Both the position numbers and the translations under genes were made by a program. Of a DNA stretch of 64,000 bases, positions 26,362 to 37,525 are shown one piece after another; positions within the stretch are counted from its first letter, which is position 1, and each line of letters opens with the position of its first letter. Below the pieces are notes generated by a model. The model had not been told where the DNA came from and searched no databases. It worked only from the letters and a program-made list of their open reading frames with translations. The stretch comes from Alphaproteobacteria bacterium. Lineage in GTDB: Bacteria > Pseudomonadota > Alphaproteobacteria > UBA8366 > GCA-2717185. The stretch spans positions 806,001 through 870,000 of the forward strand of contig WLWY01000001.1 of the NCBI GenBank assembly GCA_012103325.1, written 5' to 3'.

Positions 26362-28192
26362 AGCGTAGAAGCGCGACCGTCGCAGCAGGCGTCACCCCGG
26401 ATATGCGCGCTGCTGCGCCCAACGTTCGTGGCCGCGCCGCATCCAACTTTTGCCGAATTTCCGCCGAAAGGCTACCGACGGCGTTGTAATCGATGTCCGA
26501 CGGAAGCAACAGTTGATCGTCCCTCCGGTAGGCTTCGATATCAGCATCCTGCCGGCCCATGTAACCCTGATACAGGCCATCGATAGCGAGTTGTTCCGCA
26601 ATCTCGGGTGACAGTGTCGCAAGCTCGGGCCACATGCTGGCCAGCTTCCGGATATCAATCTCGGGGAAGGCGAGGAGATCGATCACATCCCGCACGACGC
26701 CATCCGCCTTGATCTTGAAACCTTGGCGATTCAGTACCGAAGGACTTGCCCGCAGAGACCGTGCCATCGCGCGTCCTTCGGCGAGGGCGCGCTCCTTTGC
26801 TGTCCACACCGCCCGGCGGGTCGGCGACAACAAGCCCACCCTTTCTCCAATCGGGCTGAGCCGTTGATCGGCGTTGTCGGCGCGTAGCCGCAGACGATAT
26901 TCGGCGCGCGAAGTGAACATGCGATAGGGTTCGTTGGTCCCCTTTGTCACCAGATCGTCAATAAGGACGCCGATATAGCCATCCGCTCGATCCAGGATCA
27001 GCGGCTCTTGGCCAGCGACTGCCAAAGCGGCATTCAAGCCCGCCATAAGGCCTTGCGCCGCAGCTTCTTCATATCCGGTCGTGCCATTGATCTGACCGGC
27101 GAAATACAGGCTTGGGATTTTCCGGGTCTCCAGCGATGACATCAGCGCGCGCGGATCGACGAAATCATATTCGATCGCATATCCCGGCCGGATCATGCGG
27201 GCGTTTTCGAGTCCCGGGATCGTCTCGAGCAGCGCTTGCTGTACATCGCGGGGCAGGGAGGTCGAGATACCGTTCGGATAAACCGTATCATCGTCGAGCC
27301 CTTCCGGCTCGAGATAGATCTGATGGCTGGCCTTGTCGGCAAACCGCACCACCTTGTCCTCGATCGACGGACAATAACGCGGCCCGGTGCCATCGATCTG
27401 CCCTGAATAGATCGGGGCGCGATCCAGGTTGGCGCGAATGATGTTATGACCCGCAGTACCGGTGTGGGTCATGTGGCAGACGATTTGCGGCGTGGTAATC
27501 CGTTCCGTCAAATACGAAAACGGCGTCGGAACCGGATCGCCTGGCTGAACCTCGAGACCAGACCAGTCAATCGTTTTGCCGTCCAGCCGCGGTGGCGTTC
27601 CGGTCTTAAGGCGGCCCAGCGCGAAACCGAACTGTGCCAAGGTCCGCGACAGGCCGTAAGACGCGTCGTCCCCGACCCGTCCGGCCGGGATCTTTTCTTC
27701 GCCGATATGGATCATGCCGCCGAGGAACGTTCCGGTGGTCAGAACCACCGATGCGGCCTTCAAGATCTCGCCCGACGCGGTGACGACGCCTTGGACACGT
27801 CCCTCGTCGTCCAGCGCGATGTCTTCGACCGCCGCGGCGCGAATTTCGAGGTTCTCCTGCGCCGCCAGGGTCATTTGCATGGCCTCGCGGTATAGCCGGC
27901 GATCCGCCTGCGCACGCGGCCCCCGCACCGCCGGACCCTTGCTGCGGTTCAACACCCGGAACTGTATGCCGGCCCGATCGGCGACCCGCGCCATCAGCCC
28001 GTCCAGTGCATCGATCTCCCGTACGAGATGCCCCTTGCCGAGGCCGCCGATCGCTGGATTGCAGGACATCTCCCCGATCGTCGAAACCTTGTGGGTCACC
28101 AGAAGCGTCTTGGCCCCCACGCGCGCGGCCGCGGCGGCCGCCTCACAGCCCGCGTGTCCCCCACCAACGACAATGACATCCCAGTGCATCAT
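26327..28192 (-). CDS. mnmG: tRNA uridine-5-carboxymethylaminomethyl synthesis enzyme MnmG
   Basis: A 621-residue FAD enzyme that, with MnmE, modifies U34 of tRNAs. The N-terminal FAD motif is [15 protein letters not shown], then [23 protein letters not shown]-type segments ([14 protein letters not shown] seen) with the conserved Cys, and later [19 protein letters not shown]. The ATG at 28190-28192 is preferred; an in-frame TTG at 28201 lies just upstream. The C-terminal helical domain binds MnmE and tRNA. Confidence 0.97.
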   Translation of the reverse strand: MMHWDVIVVGGGHAGCEAAAAAARVGAKTLLVTHKVSTIGEMSCNPAIGGLGKGHLVREIDALDGLMARVADRAGIQFRVLNRSKGPAVRGPRAQADRRLYREAMQMTLAAQENLEIRAAAVEDIALDDEGRVQGVVTASGEILKAASVVLTTGTFLGGMIHIGEEKIPAGRVGDDASYGLSRTLAQFGFALGRLKTGTPPRLDGKTIDWSGLEVQPGDPVPTPFSYLTERITTPQIVCHMTHTGTAGHNIIRANLDRAPIYSGQIDGTGPRYCPSIEDKVVRFADKASHQIYLEPEGLDDDTVYPNGISTSLPRDVQQALLETIPGLENARMIRPGYAIEYDFVDPRALMSSLETRKIPSLYFAGQINGTTGYEEAAAQGLMAGLNAALAVAGQEPLILDRADGYIGVLIDDLVTKGTNEPYRMFTSRAEYRLRLRADNADQRLSPIGERVGLLSPTRRAVWTAKERALAEGRAMARSLRASPSVLNRQGFKIKADGVVRDVIDLLAFPEIDIRKLASMWPELATLSPEIAEQLAIDGLYQGYMGRQDADIEAYRRDDQLLLPSDIDYNAVGSLSAEIRQKLDAARPRTLGAAARISGVTPAATVALLRYVRRGPSEARA

Positions 28193-28256
28193 GGCCGCCA
28201 ATCTAGTGTTATGACTTTCCTAAGTAAAGCAGCGGACTGCGCGCGGTTCGCGGCAA

Positions 28257-28272
28257 TGTTTCACGTGAAACA
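28257..28272. promoter_or_regulatory. Second parS centromere site, abutting the mnmE stop
   Basis: A second exact TGTTTCACGTGAAACA sits in the 80-bp mnmE-mnmG gap, ending one base before the mnmE stop codon (28273-28275). Two perfect copies 1,982 bp apart make this the ParB loading region of the chromosome. Confidence 0.93.
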
Positions 28273-29610
28273 TTACTTCCCGATACAAAAATCGCGGAAG
28301 ATCACGTCGAGCAAATCCTCCACGTCGACGGATCCGGTGATCCTGCCGAGCGCGCGAACCGCAAGCCGCAGATCTTCGGCCGCCAGCTCAGATTCTGATG
28401 CGGCAGCCGCGCGGGCCAGCGCATCGTGACACGATTGCAGTGCGGTCCGATGCCGGACCCGTGTGATCACCGGCGTATCCGTCAGACCCGTTCGATCGGC
28501 TACGGCATCGGTCAAGACCTGCAGAAACCCATCCACGCCCGCGCCGGTTTTCACGGATATCGGGCAAGCCGGGGCGGCGGCAATGCTGTCGATGGACGGG
28601 GAGGGCGCAACACGTTCCGCCAGGTCACTTTTGTTGAAGACCACAATCGTTTCGGAATCGATTAGATCCATCGTCGTTGAATCCAACAGCTTCGAAAGGT
28701 CGAAGACAGCGATCTTCAAATCCGCGCTTTCCGCGCGGGCGAGGGCGCGGCGCACCCCTTCCGCCTCAATATCATCACCGCTCTCCCGCAAACCAGCAGT
28801 GTCCGCCACCGTCACCGGATACCCCTTCAAATCGAGCCGGACTTCGACCACGTCCCGTGTGGTGCCGGCCGTGGCGGAAACAATCGCCGCATCCCGCTGC
28901 GACAACAGGTTCAGCAGACTTGATTTGCCAACATTTGGCGCCCCTAAAATAGCGATATGCACGCCTTCCCGCAGGCGTTCTCCCCGCCGATTGTCATCCA
29001 GATGTTGTGCTATTTCCTCAGCAATACACAATATACCGTCCCGAACCTGAGACTCCAGCGCCTCTGGGATCGGCTCGTCGACGAAATCGATCGACGCCTC
29101 GAAATGGGCCAGCAGCCCGACAAGACGCGTGCGCCAGCCATCGTAGAGCCGGCCAAGCGCGCCCTCTGCTTGGCGCAACGCCTGACGCCGCTGGGCGTCG
29201 GTTTCAGCGTCGATCAGATCGATTACCCCTTCGGCCTCGGTCAGATCGATCTTGCCGGATAGAAAGGCGCGACGGGTGAATTCACCTGGTTCCGCCATCC
29301 GCAGACCGGGCCAGCGACCGAGCGCCTCAAGCAGGGCAGCAACCACCGCAACGCCGCCATGCACATGCAACTCAACGACATCTTCGCCGGTGTAACTGCC
29401 GGGGCCGGGAAACCAGAGCGCCATGCCGTCATCGAGGGCGTCACCGCTTTTCGGATCCAGCAAGCAGGTTCGCGTCGCCCGCCGAGGTGGCGGGAGCGGC
29501 CGATCTGAGAACGCCTGCAAGGTATTGCCGGCCGCCGGCCCAGAAAGACGGATCACCGCGAGGCCGGCACGGCCAGCCGCACTCGAAAGGGCGAAAATTG
29601 TCTCGCTCAT
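28273..29610 (-). CDS. mnmE: tRNA modification GTPase MnmE
   Basis: A 445-residue protein with an N-terminal formyl-THF-binding domain (AIVS-type AGRAGLAVIRLSGPAA), a helical domain interrupted by a G domain, and the C-terminal FCIGK motif with its catalytic Cys. G-domain motifs seen are GAPNVGKSSLLN (P-loop), DTAGLRE (switch II) and NKSD. It partners with MnmG, encoded just downstream. Confidence 0.97.
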   Translation of the reverse strand: MSETIFALSSAAGRAGLAVIRLSGPAAGNTLQAFSDRPLPPPRRATRTCLLDPKSGDALDDGMALWFPGPGSYTGEDVVELHVHGGVAVVAALLEALGRWPGLRMAEPGEFTRRAFLSGKIDLTEAEGVIDLIDAETDAQRRQALRQAEGALGRLYDGWRTRLVGLLAHFEASIDFVDEPIPEALESQVRDGILCIAEEIAQHLDDNRRGERLREGVHIAILGAPNVGKSSLLNLLSQRDAAIVSATAGTTRDVVEVRLDLKGYPVTVADTAGLRESGDDIEAEGVRRALARAESADLKIAVFDLSKLLDSTTMDLIDSETIVVFNKSDLAERVAPSPSIDSIAAAPACPISVKTGAGVDGFLQVLTDAVADRTGLTDTPVITRVRHRTALQSCHDALARAAAASESELAAEDLRLAVRALGRITGSVDVEDLLDVIFRDFCIGK

Positions 29611-29643
29611 TGCGATATGTTCAAGGTAGCGCCGCCGGTCCGG

Positions 29644-29886
29644 CTACTTCTTGTCCGTTCCGCCACCGAACTGGGCCCAGAATGCCTTCTGCATCTGCTC
29701 CATCCCCTCCATGCCCGCCGGCAGCCAGCTCTTCAGCATAGTATCGGGGTCCATACCCTTCAGCGCCGAAGCCATCTGAGATTCGACCTGCTTCATCAAA
29801 GAGTCCTGCATCGCGGCGACATCGGGCAGTCCGAGAAATTTGCGCGCCTCTTCCGGGGTACAGTCGATTTCGACGTTGATTTTCAT
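29644..29886 (-). CDS. Small conserved protein (DUF6489-like)
   Basis: An 80-residue acidic, Met-rich helical protein with KINVEIDCTPEEARKFLGLPDV at its N-terminus. Its place 33 bp upstream of mnmE and the CTPEEARKFLGLPD motif match a small alphaproteobacterial family of unknown function. The C-terminal FWAQFGGG end resembles polyhydroxyalkanoate-associated helical proteins only weakly. Probably co-transcribed with mnmE. Confidence 0.7.
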   Translation of the reverse strand: MKINVEIDCTPEEARKFLGLPDVAAMQDSLMKQVESQMASALKGMDPDTMLKSWLPAGMEGMEQMQKAFWAQFGGGTDKK

Positions 29887-30009
29887 AGCGGATATCTCCG
29901 GCTTCCTCTAAAGACGTCTTGCGCCCGTTGACCCTGTCGCGGGGCGCACAAGATTACTATCATCGATTTCCGCTAAAATCATTACAGACCCGCAGCGAGT
30001 GACCCGATC

Positions 30010-32028
30010 ATGACCCGCAATCGCCTCGCCGAAGAAACGAGTCCCTATCTGCTGCAGCACCAGGACAATCCGGTCCACTGGCAGCCTTGGGACGACGAGG
30101 CGTTCGAAACCGCCCGGACAACCGGCAAGCCGATCCTGCTGTCGATTGGCTACGCGGCCTGTCACTGGTGCCATGTGATGGCCCATGAAAGCTTCGAAAC
30201 AGCTGAGATCGCAGCGGTGATGAACGAGTTGTTCGTCAACATCAAGGTCGACCGAGAAGAGCGGCCGGATATAGATGCGATCTATCAGGCTTCCCTACAG
30301 ATGTTGGGAGAGCAAGGCGGCTGGCCGCTCACCATGTTTCTCAACCAGGACGCCGAGCCGTTCTGGGGCGGGACCTATTTTCCACCGACGCCGCGGTTTG
30401 GGCGGCCCGGATTTCCCCAGGTTCTGCGCGGGATTGCCGACGTTTACCGCGACGAGCCTGACCGCGTGAAAAACAATACGGAAGCCATGCGGGAAGGCCT
30501 GCAACAACTCTCCCGAGCCGAACCGGGCGGCGATGTTTCCGTCGAAACGATGAACGCTGCGGCGGAGCGCCTGGTCAAGGAAGTCGATCCGGTCCATGGC
30601 GGCGTCGGCGGCGCACCGAAGTTTCCCCAACCCTCTTTTTTCGACCAGCTTTGGCGCGCCTGGAAACGCACGCAAAAAACCGCCCATCGCGATGCGGTCC
30701 TGACCACGCTGACCCAGATGTGTCAGGGCGGTATCTACGATCATCTGCGCGGCGGCTTCGCCCGTTACTCGGTCGATAACCGCTGGTTGGCGCCACATTT
30801 CGAAAAGATGCTCTACGACAATGCCCAGTTGATCGATCTGCTAACACTGGTTTGGCAAGATACGCGCGATCCGCTTTATGGCGAACGGATCGCCGAGACG
30901 ATCGATTGGGTCCTGAACGACATGACCGATCCAGAAGGCGGCTTTGTCAGTTCCCTCGATGCCGACAGCGAGGGCGAGGAAGGCAAGTTCTGCGTCTGGA
31001 GCGAAACTGAGATCGATGCCGCGCTTGGCGGTGACGCGGCACTGTTTAAGGAAATCTACGACGTTTCCGCGAGCGGTAATTGGGAAAACACGAACATTCT
31101 CAATCGTCTCAACGCGCTTCGGCCTGGCCCGCCCGCCCGGGAAGCGACCCTGGCGAAATGCCGCGCCATCCTGCTCGATATACGGCGTGCACGCATCCAG
31201 CCCGGCAAGGACGACAAGGTGCTGGCTGATTGGAACGGTTTGATGATCGCCGCCTTGGTCAATGCCGGGCTGGCCTTTGAAGAACCAAGCTGGATCACCG
31301 CGGCGATACGCGCCTTCACGTTCGTGCGTGAGTCGATGACCATCGACGGCCGGCTGCGGCACAGCTGGCGGGCCGGCAAACTAAATCATCCGGCAACTCT
31401 GGACGACTACGCCAATATGAGCCGTGCCGCGTTAGCGCTTTACGAAGCGACCGGAGAACAAACCTATCTCGACGCCGCCACCGACTGGACGAAAACGGCC
31501 GACCGGCACTATTGGGACGACACTGGCGGCGGTTATTTCCTCGCCGCCGACGATACGCCCAACCTCATCGCGCAGAGCAAGTCCGTTGTCGATAACGCCG
31601 TTCCTGCCGGCAACGGAACCTTGGTCGGTGTCTCCGCACGGCTCTATTATTCGACCGGAGACCTTGCTCATCTCGAGCGCGCCCGGCGGATCCTCTTCGC
31701 GTTTTCGGGCGAGCTGAGTCGCAACATCTTCGCGCTCGCAACCTTGCTGAATGGCAACGATCTCATGCTGCATGCGTTGCAGATTGTCATCGTCGGCAAA
31801 CGCGGCGAGCGAAAAACCGATGCACTGCTGCGCGCAATCTACGACACCAGCCTGCCGAACCGTATCGTCAGCGTCATCGCACCCGATGAGATACTGCCAG
31901 ACTCCCACCCCGCGTCCGGCAAGGGCCAGATCGACGACGCACCGACGGCCTATGTTTGCGAAGGTCCGGTCTGCTCGCCACCGCTTGCTGATCCGGAAGC
32001 GTTGCGCGCAGATCTTGTAACCCGCTGA
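30010..32028 (+). CDS. Thioredoxin-fold/six-hairpin protein (YyaL/DUF255 family)
   Basis: A 672-residue protein. The N-terminal thioredoxin-like domain carries the [13 protein letters not shown] motif (about residues 48-60) in place of CxxC. The rest is an (alpha/alpha)6 barrel typical of N-acylglucosamine-epimerase-like folds, with [19 protein letters not shown] and [16 protein letters not shown] conserved. The family (YyaL, SPATA20) has no settled function; redox or sugar roles are proposed. ogt follows 10 bp later. Confidence 0.9.
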   Translation: MTRNRLAEETSPYLLQHQDNPVHWQPWDDEAFETARTTGKPILLSIGYAACHWCHVMAHESFETAEIAAVMNELFVNIKVDREERPDIDAIYQASLQMLGEQGGWPLTMFLNQDAEPFWGGTYFPPTPRFGRPGFPQVLRGIADVYRDEPDRVKNNTEAMREGLQQLSRAEPGGDVSVETMNAAAERLVKEVDPVHGGVGGAPKFPQPSFFDQLWRAWKRTQKTAHRDAVLTTLTQMCQGGIYDHLRGGFARYSVDNRWLAPHFEKMLYDNAQLIDLLTLVWQDTRDPLYGERIAETIDWVLNDMTDPEGGFVSSLDADSEGEEGKFCVWSETEIDAALGGDAALFKEIYDVSASGNWENTNILNRLNALRPGPPAREATLAKCRAILLDIRRARIQPGKDDKVLADWNGLMIAALVNAGLAFEEPSWITAAIRAFTFVRESMTIDGRLRHSWRAGKLNHPATLDDYANMSRAALALYEATGEQTYLDAATDWTKTADRHYWDDTGGGYFLAADDTPNLIAQSKSVVDNAVPAGNGTLVGVSARLYYSTGDLAHLERARRILFAFSGELSRNIFALATLLNGNDLMLHALQIVIVGKRGERKTDALLRAIYDTSLPNRIVSVIAPDEILPDSHPASGKGQIDDAPTAYVCEGPVCSPPLADPEALRADLVTR

Positions 32029-32038
32029 CGCGCGCACG

Positions 32039-32506
32039 ATGGCCATCCTCACCATACACAGCCCCATCGGCCCGTTGTACGCCATCGACGACAACGACAA
32101 GATTTCGCGTTTTGGCTTCGGTGCCGCACAGGTACCCGACGATCCGTCACCGCTGCTCCGACAACTGGCCGAGATGATCGATTCTTATTTTGCAGGGCAG
32201 GCCGATCCATTCGACCTGCCGTTGGCGCCAGCGGAGACACCATTTCAAAGCAAAGTCCGCGCCGCCATGCTGGCAATCCCGTTCGGTGAAACCCGCACCT
32301 ATGGCGAGATCGCACACGATGTCGCGGGCAATCCCCGTGCCGTCGGCCAGGCCTGCGGCCGTAATCCGATCCCTATTATCGTGCCGTGCCATCGGGTCCT
32401 GGGGTCCGGCGGCTGGATCGGCGGATTCTCCGGCGGCGACGGCGTACCGACCAAGCACCGCCTGCTCGCGCACGAGGCCAGTACGACCTTTGCGTTGACA
32501 TCTTGA
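32039..32506 (+). CDS. ogt: Methylated-DNA-[protein]-cysteine S-methyltransferase
   Basis: A 155-residue suicide DNA-repair protein. The acceptor Cys is in PIIVPCHRVLGSGG near residue 121, followed by GGFSGGDGVPTKHRLLAHE, the usual C-terminal helix. GETRTYGEIA and the Arg finger region (ARAVGQACGRNP-like) are present. It repairs O6-methylguanine by transferring the alkyl group to itself. Close spacing with the previous gene suggests co-transcription. Confidence 0.93.
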   Translation: MAILTIHSPIGPLYAIDDNDKISRFGFGAAQVPDDPSPLLRQLAEMIDSYFAGQADPFDLPLAPAETPFQSKVRAAMLAIPFGETRTYGEIAHDVAGNPRAVGQACGRNPIPIIVPCHRVLGSGGWIGGFSGGDGVPTKHRLLAHEASTTFALTS

Positions 32507-32573
32507 TGACAACGCCACGAGACCGCGATATCTTTTCGCGAGTTTCAAAAAACATACGACAGGGAGAATCACC

Positions 32574-33266
32574 ATGCCCGACATTACGGTATCAGGCGGC
32601 GACGGCGATTTTTCGGCCTACCTCGCAACGCCGGCATCCGGAAGCGGTCCGGGAATTCTCGTCATTCAGGAGATTTTTGGCGTCAACGCGGACATGCGTG
32701 CGCACTGCGACAGTTTCGCGGCGCAGGGCTATTTCGCGCTTTCACCCGATATTTTTTGGCGACAGGAACCCGGCATCCAGCTCACCGACAAAACGGAAGC
32801 GGAATGGCAACGGGCCTTCGAGCTCTACCAAGGTTTCGACGTTGCGAAGGGAATGGAAGATCTCATCGCCTCGCTTTCCCATCTGCGCGGCATCGAGGGA
32901 TGCAGCGGCAAGACCGGGACCGTCGGATACTGCCTTGGCGGATTGCTTGCCTATTTGATGGCCTGCCAGTCCGACGCCGAGTGCAATGTCAGCTATTACG
33001 GTGTCGGTATCGATGAGCGTCTGGATCAGGCGACCAACATCACAGCGCCAACCTTGCTGCATATCGCCGAAGAGGATGAATATGTGAACAAGGACGCGCA
33101 GGAGAAAATCAAAAGCGGGCTTGCCGGTCACAGCAGCGTCACGGTCTATAGCTATCCCGGCGTCAATCACGCCTTCACCCGCAACGACGGTATTCATTAC
33201 GATGCCGGGGCGGCAGCCTCGGCGCACGGCCGCACCGCGGACGCTTTTTCCGCAGCGTTGCGCTAA
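32574..33266 (+). CDS. Dienelactone hydrolase family protein
   Basis: A 230-residue alpha/beta hydrolase with the Cys nucleophile in GYCLGG (about residue 123), Asp/Glu in HIAEEDEYVN and the catalytic His in YPGVNHAF. The N-terminal IQEIFGVNADMRAHCD segment, with its Glu and the EIFG motif, is characteristic of DLH. It would hydrolyse dienelactones or related esters; no aromatic-degradation genes lie nearby, so the substrate is unknown. Well spaced AGGGAG precedes the ATG. Confidence 0.92.
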   Translation: MPDITVSGGDGDFSAYLATPASGSGPGILVIQEIFGVNADMRAHCDSFAAQGYFALSPDIFWRQEPGIQLTDKTEAEWQRAFELYQGFDVAKGMEDLIASLSHLRGIEGCSGKTGTVGYCLGGLLAYLMACQSDAECNVSYYGVGIDERLDQATNITAPTLLHIAEEDEYVNKDAQEKIKSGLAGHSSVTVYSYPGVNHAFTRNDGIHYDAGAAASAHGRTADAFSAALR

Positions 33267-33295
33267 TCAACAATATTTAGGGGCAGGAAAACAAC

Positions 33296-34267
33296 ATGAC
33301 TCATGCAATTGTAATTCAGAAACAAGGCGGCCCGGAAGAAATGCGCTGGACGGAAGTCGATGTCAGCGCGCCCGGCCCCGGTCAGGTCCGCCTGCGGCAA
33401 ACCGCGGTCGGTCTCAACTATATCGACTGCTATCACCGCAGCGGCCTGTATCCACTCGAGATGCCGGCGGGGATCGGCATGGAAGCCGCCGGTATCGTCG
33501 AGGCGATGGGTGATGGCGTGTCGGACCTTGCGGTTGGCGATCGCGTCGCCTATGCCAGCGGCCCGCCGGGCTCCTATGCGGAAGAACGCAACATGGCTGC
33601 CAATCGCGTGGTCAAGCTCCCCGACTCTATCAGTGACGAGACCGCGGCGGCGATGATGCTGCAAGGCATGACGACGCAATATCTCATCCGGTCGACCTAC
33701 CGGGTAAAGGCCGGTGAAACGATTCTGTTCCACGCCGCGGCCGGTGGTGTTGGCCTGATTGCCTGCCAGTGGCTGAAACAGCTGGGCGCGACGGTCATCG
33801 GTACGGTCGGATCGGATGAAAAAGCCGAATTGGCGAAGGCACATGGCTGCGATCATGCAATCGTTTACACACGCGAAAACTTCGTGGATCGTGTGAAAGA
33901 AATTACCGACGGTGCCGGCGTCCCGGTCGTATACGACTCCGTCGGTGCGGATACTTATCCAGGATCGCTGGACTGCCTTGCCCCACTGGGGATGATGGTG
34001 TCCTTCGGTAACGCCTCCGGCCCGATCAAGAATTTCGATCCTGGGCTGCTGGCCGCGAAGGGCTCCCTGTATTTCACGCGACCGACATTGATGACCTATA
34101 CGGAAAAGCGCGAAGACCTTGTTGCCAGCGCGAACGATCTGTTTGCCGCCGTTGAAAAGGGCGTGAAGATCGAAATCAATCAGCGTTACGCCTTAAAGGA
34201 TGCCGAGCAAGCCCATCGGGATCTCGAAGGCCGAAAGACGACCGGTTCGACAATCTTTCTGCCGTAA
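33296..34267 (+). CDS. NADPH:quinone oxidoreductase, zeta-crystallin type
   Basis: A 323-residue zinc-free MDR reductase. GLNYIDCYHRSGLYP is the family N-terminal motif, GIGMEAAGIVEAMG replaces the zinc GHE site, and the NADPH Rossmann motif is HAAAGGVGLIACQWLKQLGA. It would reduce quinones or similar electrophiles with NADPH. It begins 29 bp after the dienelactone hydrolase gene and may share its transcript. Confidence 0.93.
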   Translation: MTHAIVIQKQGGPEEMRWTEVDVSAPGPGQVRLRQTAVGLNYIDCYHRSGLYPLEMPAGIGMEAAGIVEAMGDGVSDLAVGDRVAYASGPPGSYAEERNMAANRVVKLPDSISDETAAAMMLQGMTTQYLIRSTYRVKAGETILFHAAAGGVGLIACQWLKQLGATVIGTVGSDEKAELAKAHGCDHAIVYTRENFVDRVKEITDGAGVPVVYDSVGADTYPGSLDCLAPLGMMVSFGNASGPIKNFDPGLLAAKGSLYFTRPTLMTYTEKREDLVASANDLFAAVEKGVKIEINQRYALKDAEQAHRDLEGRKTTGSTIFLP

Positions 34268-34290
34268 AACGACTCATTTGCTAAATAACT

Positions 34291-34317
34291 AGGGGTGATA
34301 TCTAGTATGTCACCCCT
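34291..34317 (+). terminator. Stem-loop after the quinone reductase gene
   Basis: AGGGGTGA at 34291-34298 and TCACCCCT at 34310-34317 form a perfect 8-bp stem with an 11-nt loop, 24 bp after the stop codon. No U-run follows, so it may be a transcript-end stabiliser rather than a classical terminator. The remaining 229 bp up to the rho stop hold no recognised feature. Confidence 0.45.
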
Positions 34318-34546
34318 GGTTTCAAACAACAGCTACTCGGTGCGGCGTTCAACACCGCCGTCACTTCGGCGATACCGTGATCTCGCCATGCGGTCTGAAA
34401 ACTAATTTTTCAGGATGAAAAAGATTAACTACGAACGAAGTTTGTTAACCTTAATATTCGAACATATTGTAGAGTTCAAGAAAACCAGCACCAAACTTAG
34501 AAGTTATCCCTAATCCAAACGGGAAAATATTAACCAACGCCCGCGA

Positions 34547-35803
34547 TTACTGGTTCATCGAATCGAAGAATTCGTCGTTGTTCTTGGTCCGCTTCAGCTT
34601 CTCCAGCAAGAATTCCATCCCATCGGATACGCCCATCGGATTGAGGATCCGCCGCAGCATCCACATCTTGCCCAACGCCGCCTTGTCGACGATAAGCTCT
34701 TCCTTGCGCGTGCCGGACTTGGTGATGTCGATGGACGGGAAGACGCGCTTGTCGGAAAGCTTGCGGTCGAGCACGATTTCCGAGTTGCCGGTGCCTTTGA
34801 ACTCTTCGAAGATGACTTCGTCCATGCGACTGCCCGTGTCGATGAGCGCGGTCGCGATGATGGTCAGCGAGCCGCCTTCTTCGATATTACGGGCCGCACC
34901 GAAGAACCGCTTCGGCCGCTGCAGTGCATTAGCGTCGACACCGCCGGTGAGAACCTTGCCAGAGCTCGGCACGACCGTGTTGTAGGCGCGCGCGAGCCGC
35001 GTGATCGAATCCAGCAGAATAACAACATCGCGCTTATGCTCGACGAGCCGCTTGGCCTTCTGGATAACCATTTCTGCGACCTGTACGTGCCGGCTGGCCG
35101 GTTCGTCAAAGGTAGAACTGACGACCTCGCCATCGACCGAGCGCTGCATGTCGGTGACTTCTTCGGGCCGTTCATCGATCAGCAGAACGATAAGATAAAC
35201 TTCCTTATTGTTCGTCGTAATCGAGTGGGCAACGCTCTGCAGCATTACCGTCTTGCCGGTCCGGGGCTGGGCGACGATCAAGGCTCGCTGCCCTTTGCCC
35301 AAGGGCGCGATCAATTCGATGACGCGCGGCGCCATGTCCTTGTTTTCCGGATCGTCAAGTTCGAGCTGCAGCTTCTCTTCGGGATAGAGCGGCGTCAGAT
35401 TATCGAAATTGATCCGATGTCTAACGACGTCCGGATCGTCGAAGTTGATCTTATTGACCTTGAGGAGCGCGAAGTAGCGTTCGCCATCCTTCGGCGCCCG
35501 GATCTCGCCTTCGACCGTATCGCCGGTCCGCAAACCGAAGCGCCGAACCTGACTAGGACTGACATAGATGTCATCCGGCCCTGGCAAATAATTTGATTCC
35601 GGGGATCGAAGGAACCCGAACCCGTCGGAAAGCACTTCGAGTACGCCGTCTCCGAATATCGAGACTTCATTCGTCGCGAGTTGTTTCAGTATCGCAAACA
35701 TCATGTCCTGCTTGCGCAGTGTGCTTGCATTTTCGATTTCGAGCTCTTCAGCGAATGCCAAGAGGTCGGCAGGTGTTCTCTTTTTTAATTCTTGGAGTTG
35801 CAT
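34547..35803 (-). CDS. rho: Transcription termination factor Rho
   Basis: A 418-residue hexameric RNA helicase. The N-terminal RNA-binding domain includes [18 protein letters not shown] and [16 protein letters not shown]. The ATPase core has the P-loop [34 protein letters not shown] (Walker B) and the Q-loop region. Length and motifs match E. coli Rho closely. It is monocistronic, with a 235-bp leader gap on its 5' side in which I see no structure. Confidence 0.98.
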   Translation of the reverse strand: MQLQELKKRTPADLLAFAEELEIENASTLRKQDMMFAILKQLATNEVSIFGDGVLEVLSDGFGFLRSPESNYLPGPDDIYVSPSQVRRFGLRTGDTVEGEIRAPKDGERYFALLKVNKINFDDPDVVRHRINFDNLTPLYPEEKLQLELDDPENKDMAPRVIELIAPLGKGQRALIVAQPRTGKTVMLQSVAHSITTNNKEVYLIVLLIDERPEEVTDMQRSVDGEVVSSTFDEPASRHVQVAEMVIQKAKRLVEHKRDVVILLDSITRLARAYNTVVPSSGKVLTGGVDANALQRPKRFFGAARNIEEGGSLTIIATALIDTGSRMDEVIFEEFKGTGNSEIVLDRKLSDKRVFPSIDITKSGTRKEELIVDKAALGKMWMLRRILNPMGVSDGMEFLLEKLKRTKNNDEFFDSMNQ

Positions 35804-36038
35804 AATGCCGCCGCAGCTAAAAGGATGGGTAAATATGCCCGCAGAACGCGTTCTGGAAACGCCACGGCCTCATAGGCTGGGCCGATTTATTGCGGAATGC
35901 AGAGCTGGGACAAAGCGCCAATCGATACTGGCGTAGATTACGTTCAAATAGCGAATGCCGTCTCACAAGTCAACGGTTGTCTTACCTAATATTATTTCAA
36001 ACTCCTTATGTTTAATTAAGACAAGTTCGCAGTTCCGC

Positions 36039-36470
36039 TTAAAAGGGCCGAACTACGACCAAAATAACGATGAAGATCATGGTCAAGGTCGGTACTTCGT
36101 TGGCAATGCGGAAGAATTTTTCGCTCTTCACATTCCGTCCTTCTTCAAACGCTTTGCGCCATCGGCCAAACGCATGGTGCGCTACGGTCATGATCAGGAC
36201 CAAAACAAACTTCAGCCAAAACCAGGGCTCGTCCCACAACCCACCCATGTAGACCAGCGCAGGGCCTGTAATCCAAACAACGATCATCGCCGGGTTCATG
36301 ATGGCGCGCAGAAGCCGTCGCTCCATAATCTCAAACGTTTGCGCTTTATCGGAGTCCGGTTCCGCGCTGCAGTGATAAACGAACAATCGCGGCAGATAGA
36401 GCATGCCCGCCATCCAGGAAATAACGGCAACGATATGCAGCGCTTTGACCCACAGATAAGGATCGGACAT
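36039..36470 (-). CDS. hemJ: Protoporphyrinogen IX oxidase HemJ
   Basis: A 143-residue membrane protein with four hydrophobic helices. WVKALHIVAVISWMAGMLYLPRLFVYH carries the conserved His and the Arg/His of the HemJ family. It oxidises protoporphyrinogen IX to protoporphyrin IX in the inner membrane. The ATG at 36468-36470 (MSDPYLW) is preferred to an upstream in-frame start at 36539 inside hemH. It follows hemH by 20 bp, so hemE, hemH and hemJ form a haem operon. Confidence 0.9.
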   Translation of the reverse strand: MSDPYLWVKALHIVAVISWMAGMLYLPRLFVYHCSAEPDSDKAQTFEIMERRLLRAIMNPAMIVVWITGPALVYMGGLWDEPWFWLKFVLVLIMTVAHHAFGRWRKAFEEGRNVKSEKFFRIANEVPTLTMIFIVILVVVRPF

Positions 36471-36490
36471 TGCGTACCTTTCTCTTCGAT

Positions 36491-37525
36491 CTAACGCATA
36501 CGGAACATGCAGCGGGTATGCATTTCCGGGCACCGGCATCCCGACTCATCGCTCGTTAACGGCTCCGACTGCGCCACCGCATGCTTCACAATAGATGCAA
36601 GCCCATCGATAAAATTACCATCTGCACCGACCGTATCAACGCGGCGGTAACTCGGCACGCCCGCCTTATCTGCGAGTTCCCGATATTCGATATCCAACTC
36701 AACAAGCGTTTCGGAATGTTCAGACGTGAAACCAATTGGCACAACGATAACCGGAACGCCATCGGCCCCGGCCCTCTCCAAAACATCCGACGTATAAGGC
36801 TGGATCCATTCCAAGGGACCTACCCGGCTTTGATAGCAGGTAATCCAATCAAGACCGGTTCTGTCGATTGCGGTAACGATTGCCGCAGCCGTCTGCTCGA
36901 TTTGCCATTGATATGGATCGCCCGCGGCGACGATCTTTTTCGGCAAACCATGCGCGGTAAACAATACCCGTGGCCGTATTTCAGAAAACTCGTCCAACAT
37001 GTGCCGAACGCGAGCGGCGATAGCGTCGACGAACGCAGTGTTGTCGAAGTAGCAACAGATTGTCTTGGTTGGAACCTCCAGCCCGGCGGCTTTTGCGGCA
37101 CGCATCCAGTCCTTAATCGACGATCCGGTTGTCGTTGTTGAGAACTGAGGATACAGCGGCAGTAGAACAACCCGGTCTGGCGCAAAAGCTTTGACCTCCG
37201 CAGCCGTTTCGTCAGCAAAAGGATGCCAATATCGCATCGCAATGAAACAACGGACCTCGCCACCAAGAGATGCCTGCAGCGCATCCGCTTGTGCTTGCGT
37301 GTTTGCGAGGAGAGGTGATCCACCGCCAAGATGTTCGTAAATTTCCTGCGCGACCGGTGCACGCCGCCGGGATATCAATGTAGCAATTAGCCATCGAATA
37401 GGCGTTGGCACGCCAATAATGGCCGGATCGTTGAACAGGTTGAACAGAAATGGCTGAACCGCATTTGGCTCATCCGGTCCGCCTAAATTAAACAGGACAA
37501 CAGCTGTTTTCCCCGCCCCCGTCAA
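36491..37525 (-). CDS. hemH: Ferrochelatase
   Basis: A 344-residue enzyme inserting iron into protoporphyrin IX. The signature FTAHGLPKK with the catalytic His, and [17 protein letters not shown] with the conserved His/Glu, are present. The last residues, [13 protein letters not shown], hold three cysteines that might ligate a C-terminal [2Fe-2S] cluster, as in some bacterial ferrochelatases; this is inference. It overlaps hemE by 4 nt. Confidence 0.96.
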   Translation of the reverse strand: MTGAGKTAVVLFNLGGPDEPNAVQPFLFNLFNDPAIIGVPTPIRWLIATLISRRRAPVAQEIYEHLGGGSPLLANTQAQADALQASLGGEVRCFIAMRYWHPFADETAAEVKAFAPDRVVLLPLYPQFSTTTTGSSIKDWMRAAKAAGLEVPTKTICCYFDNTAFVDAIAARVRHMLDEFSEIRPRVLFTAHGLPKKIVAAGDPYQWQIEQTAAAIVTAIDRTGLDWITCYQSRVGPLEWIQPYTSDVLERAGADGVPVIVVPIGFTSEHSETLVELDIEYRELADKAGVPSYRRVDTVGADGNFIDGLASIVKHAVAQSEPLTSDESGCRCPEMHTRCMFRMR

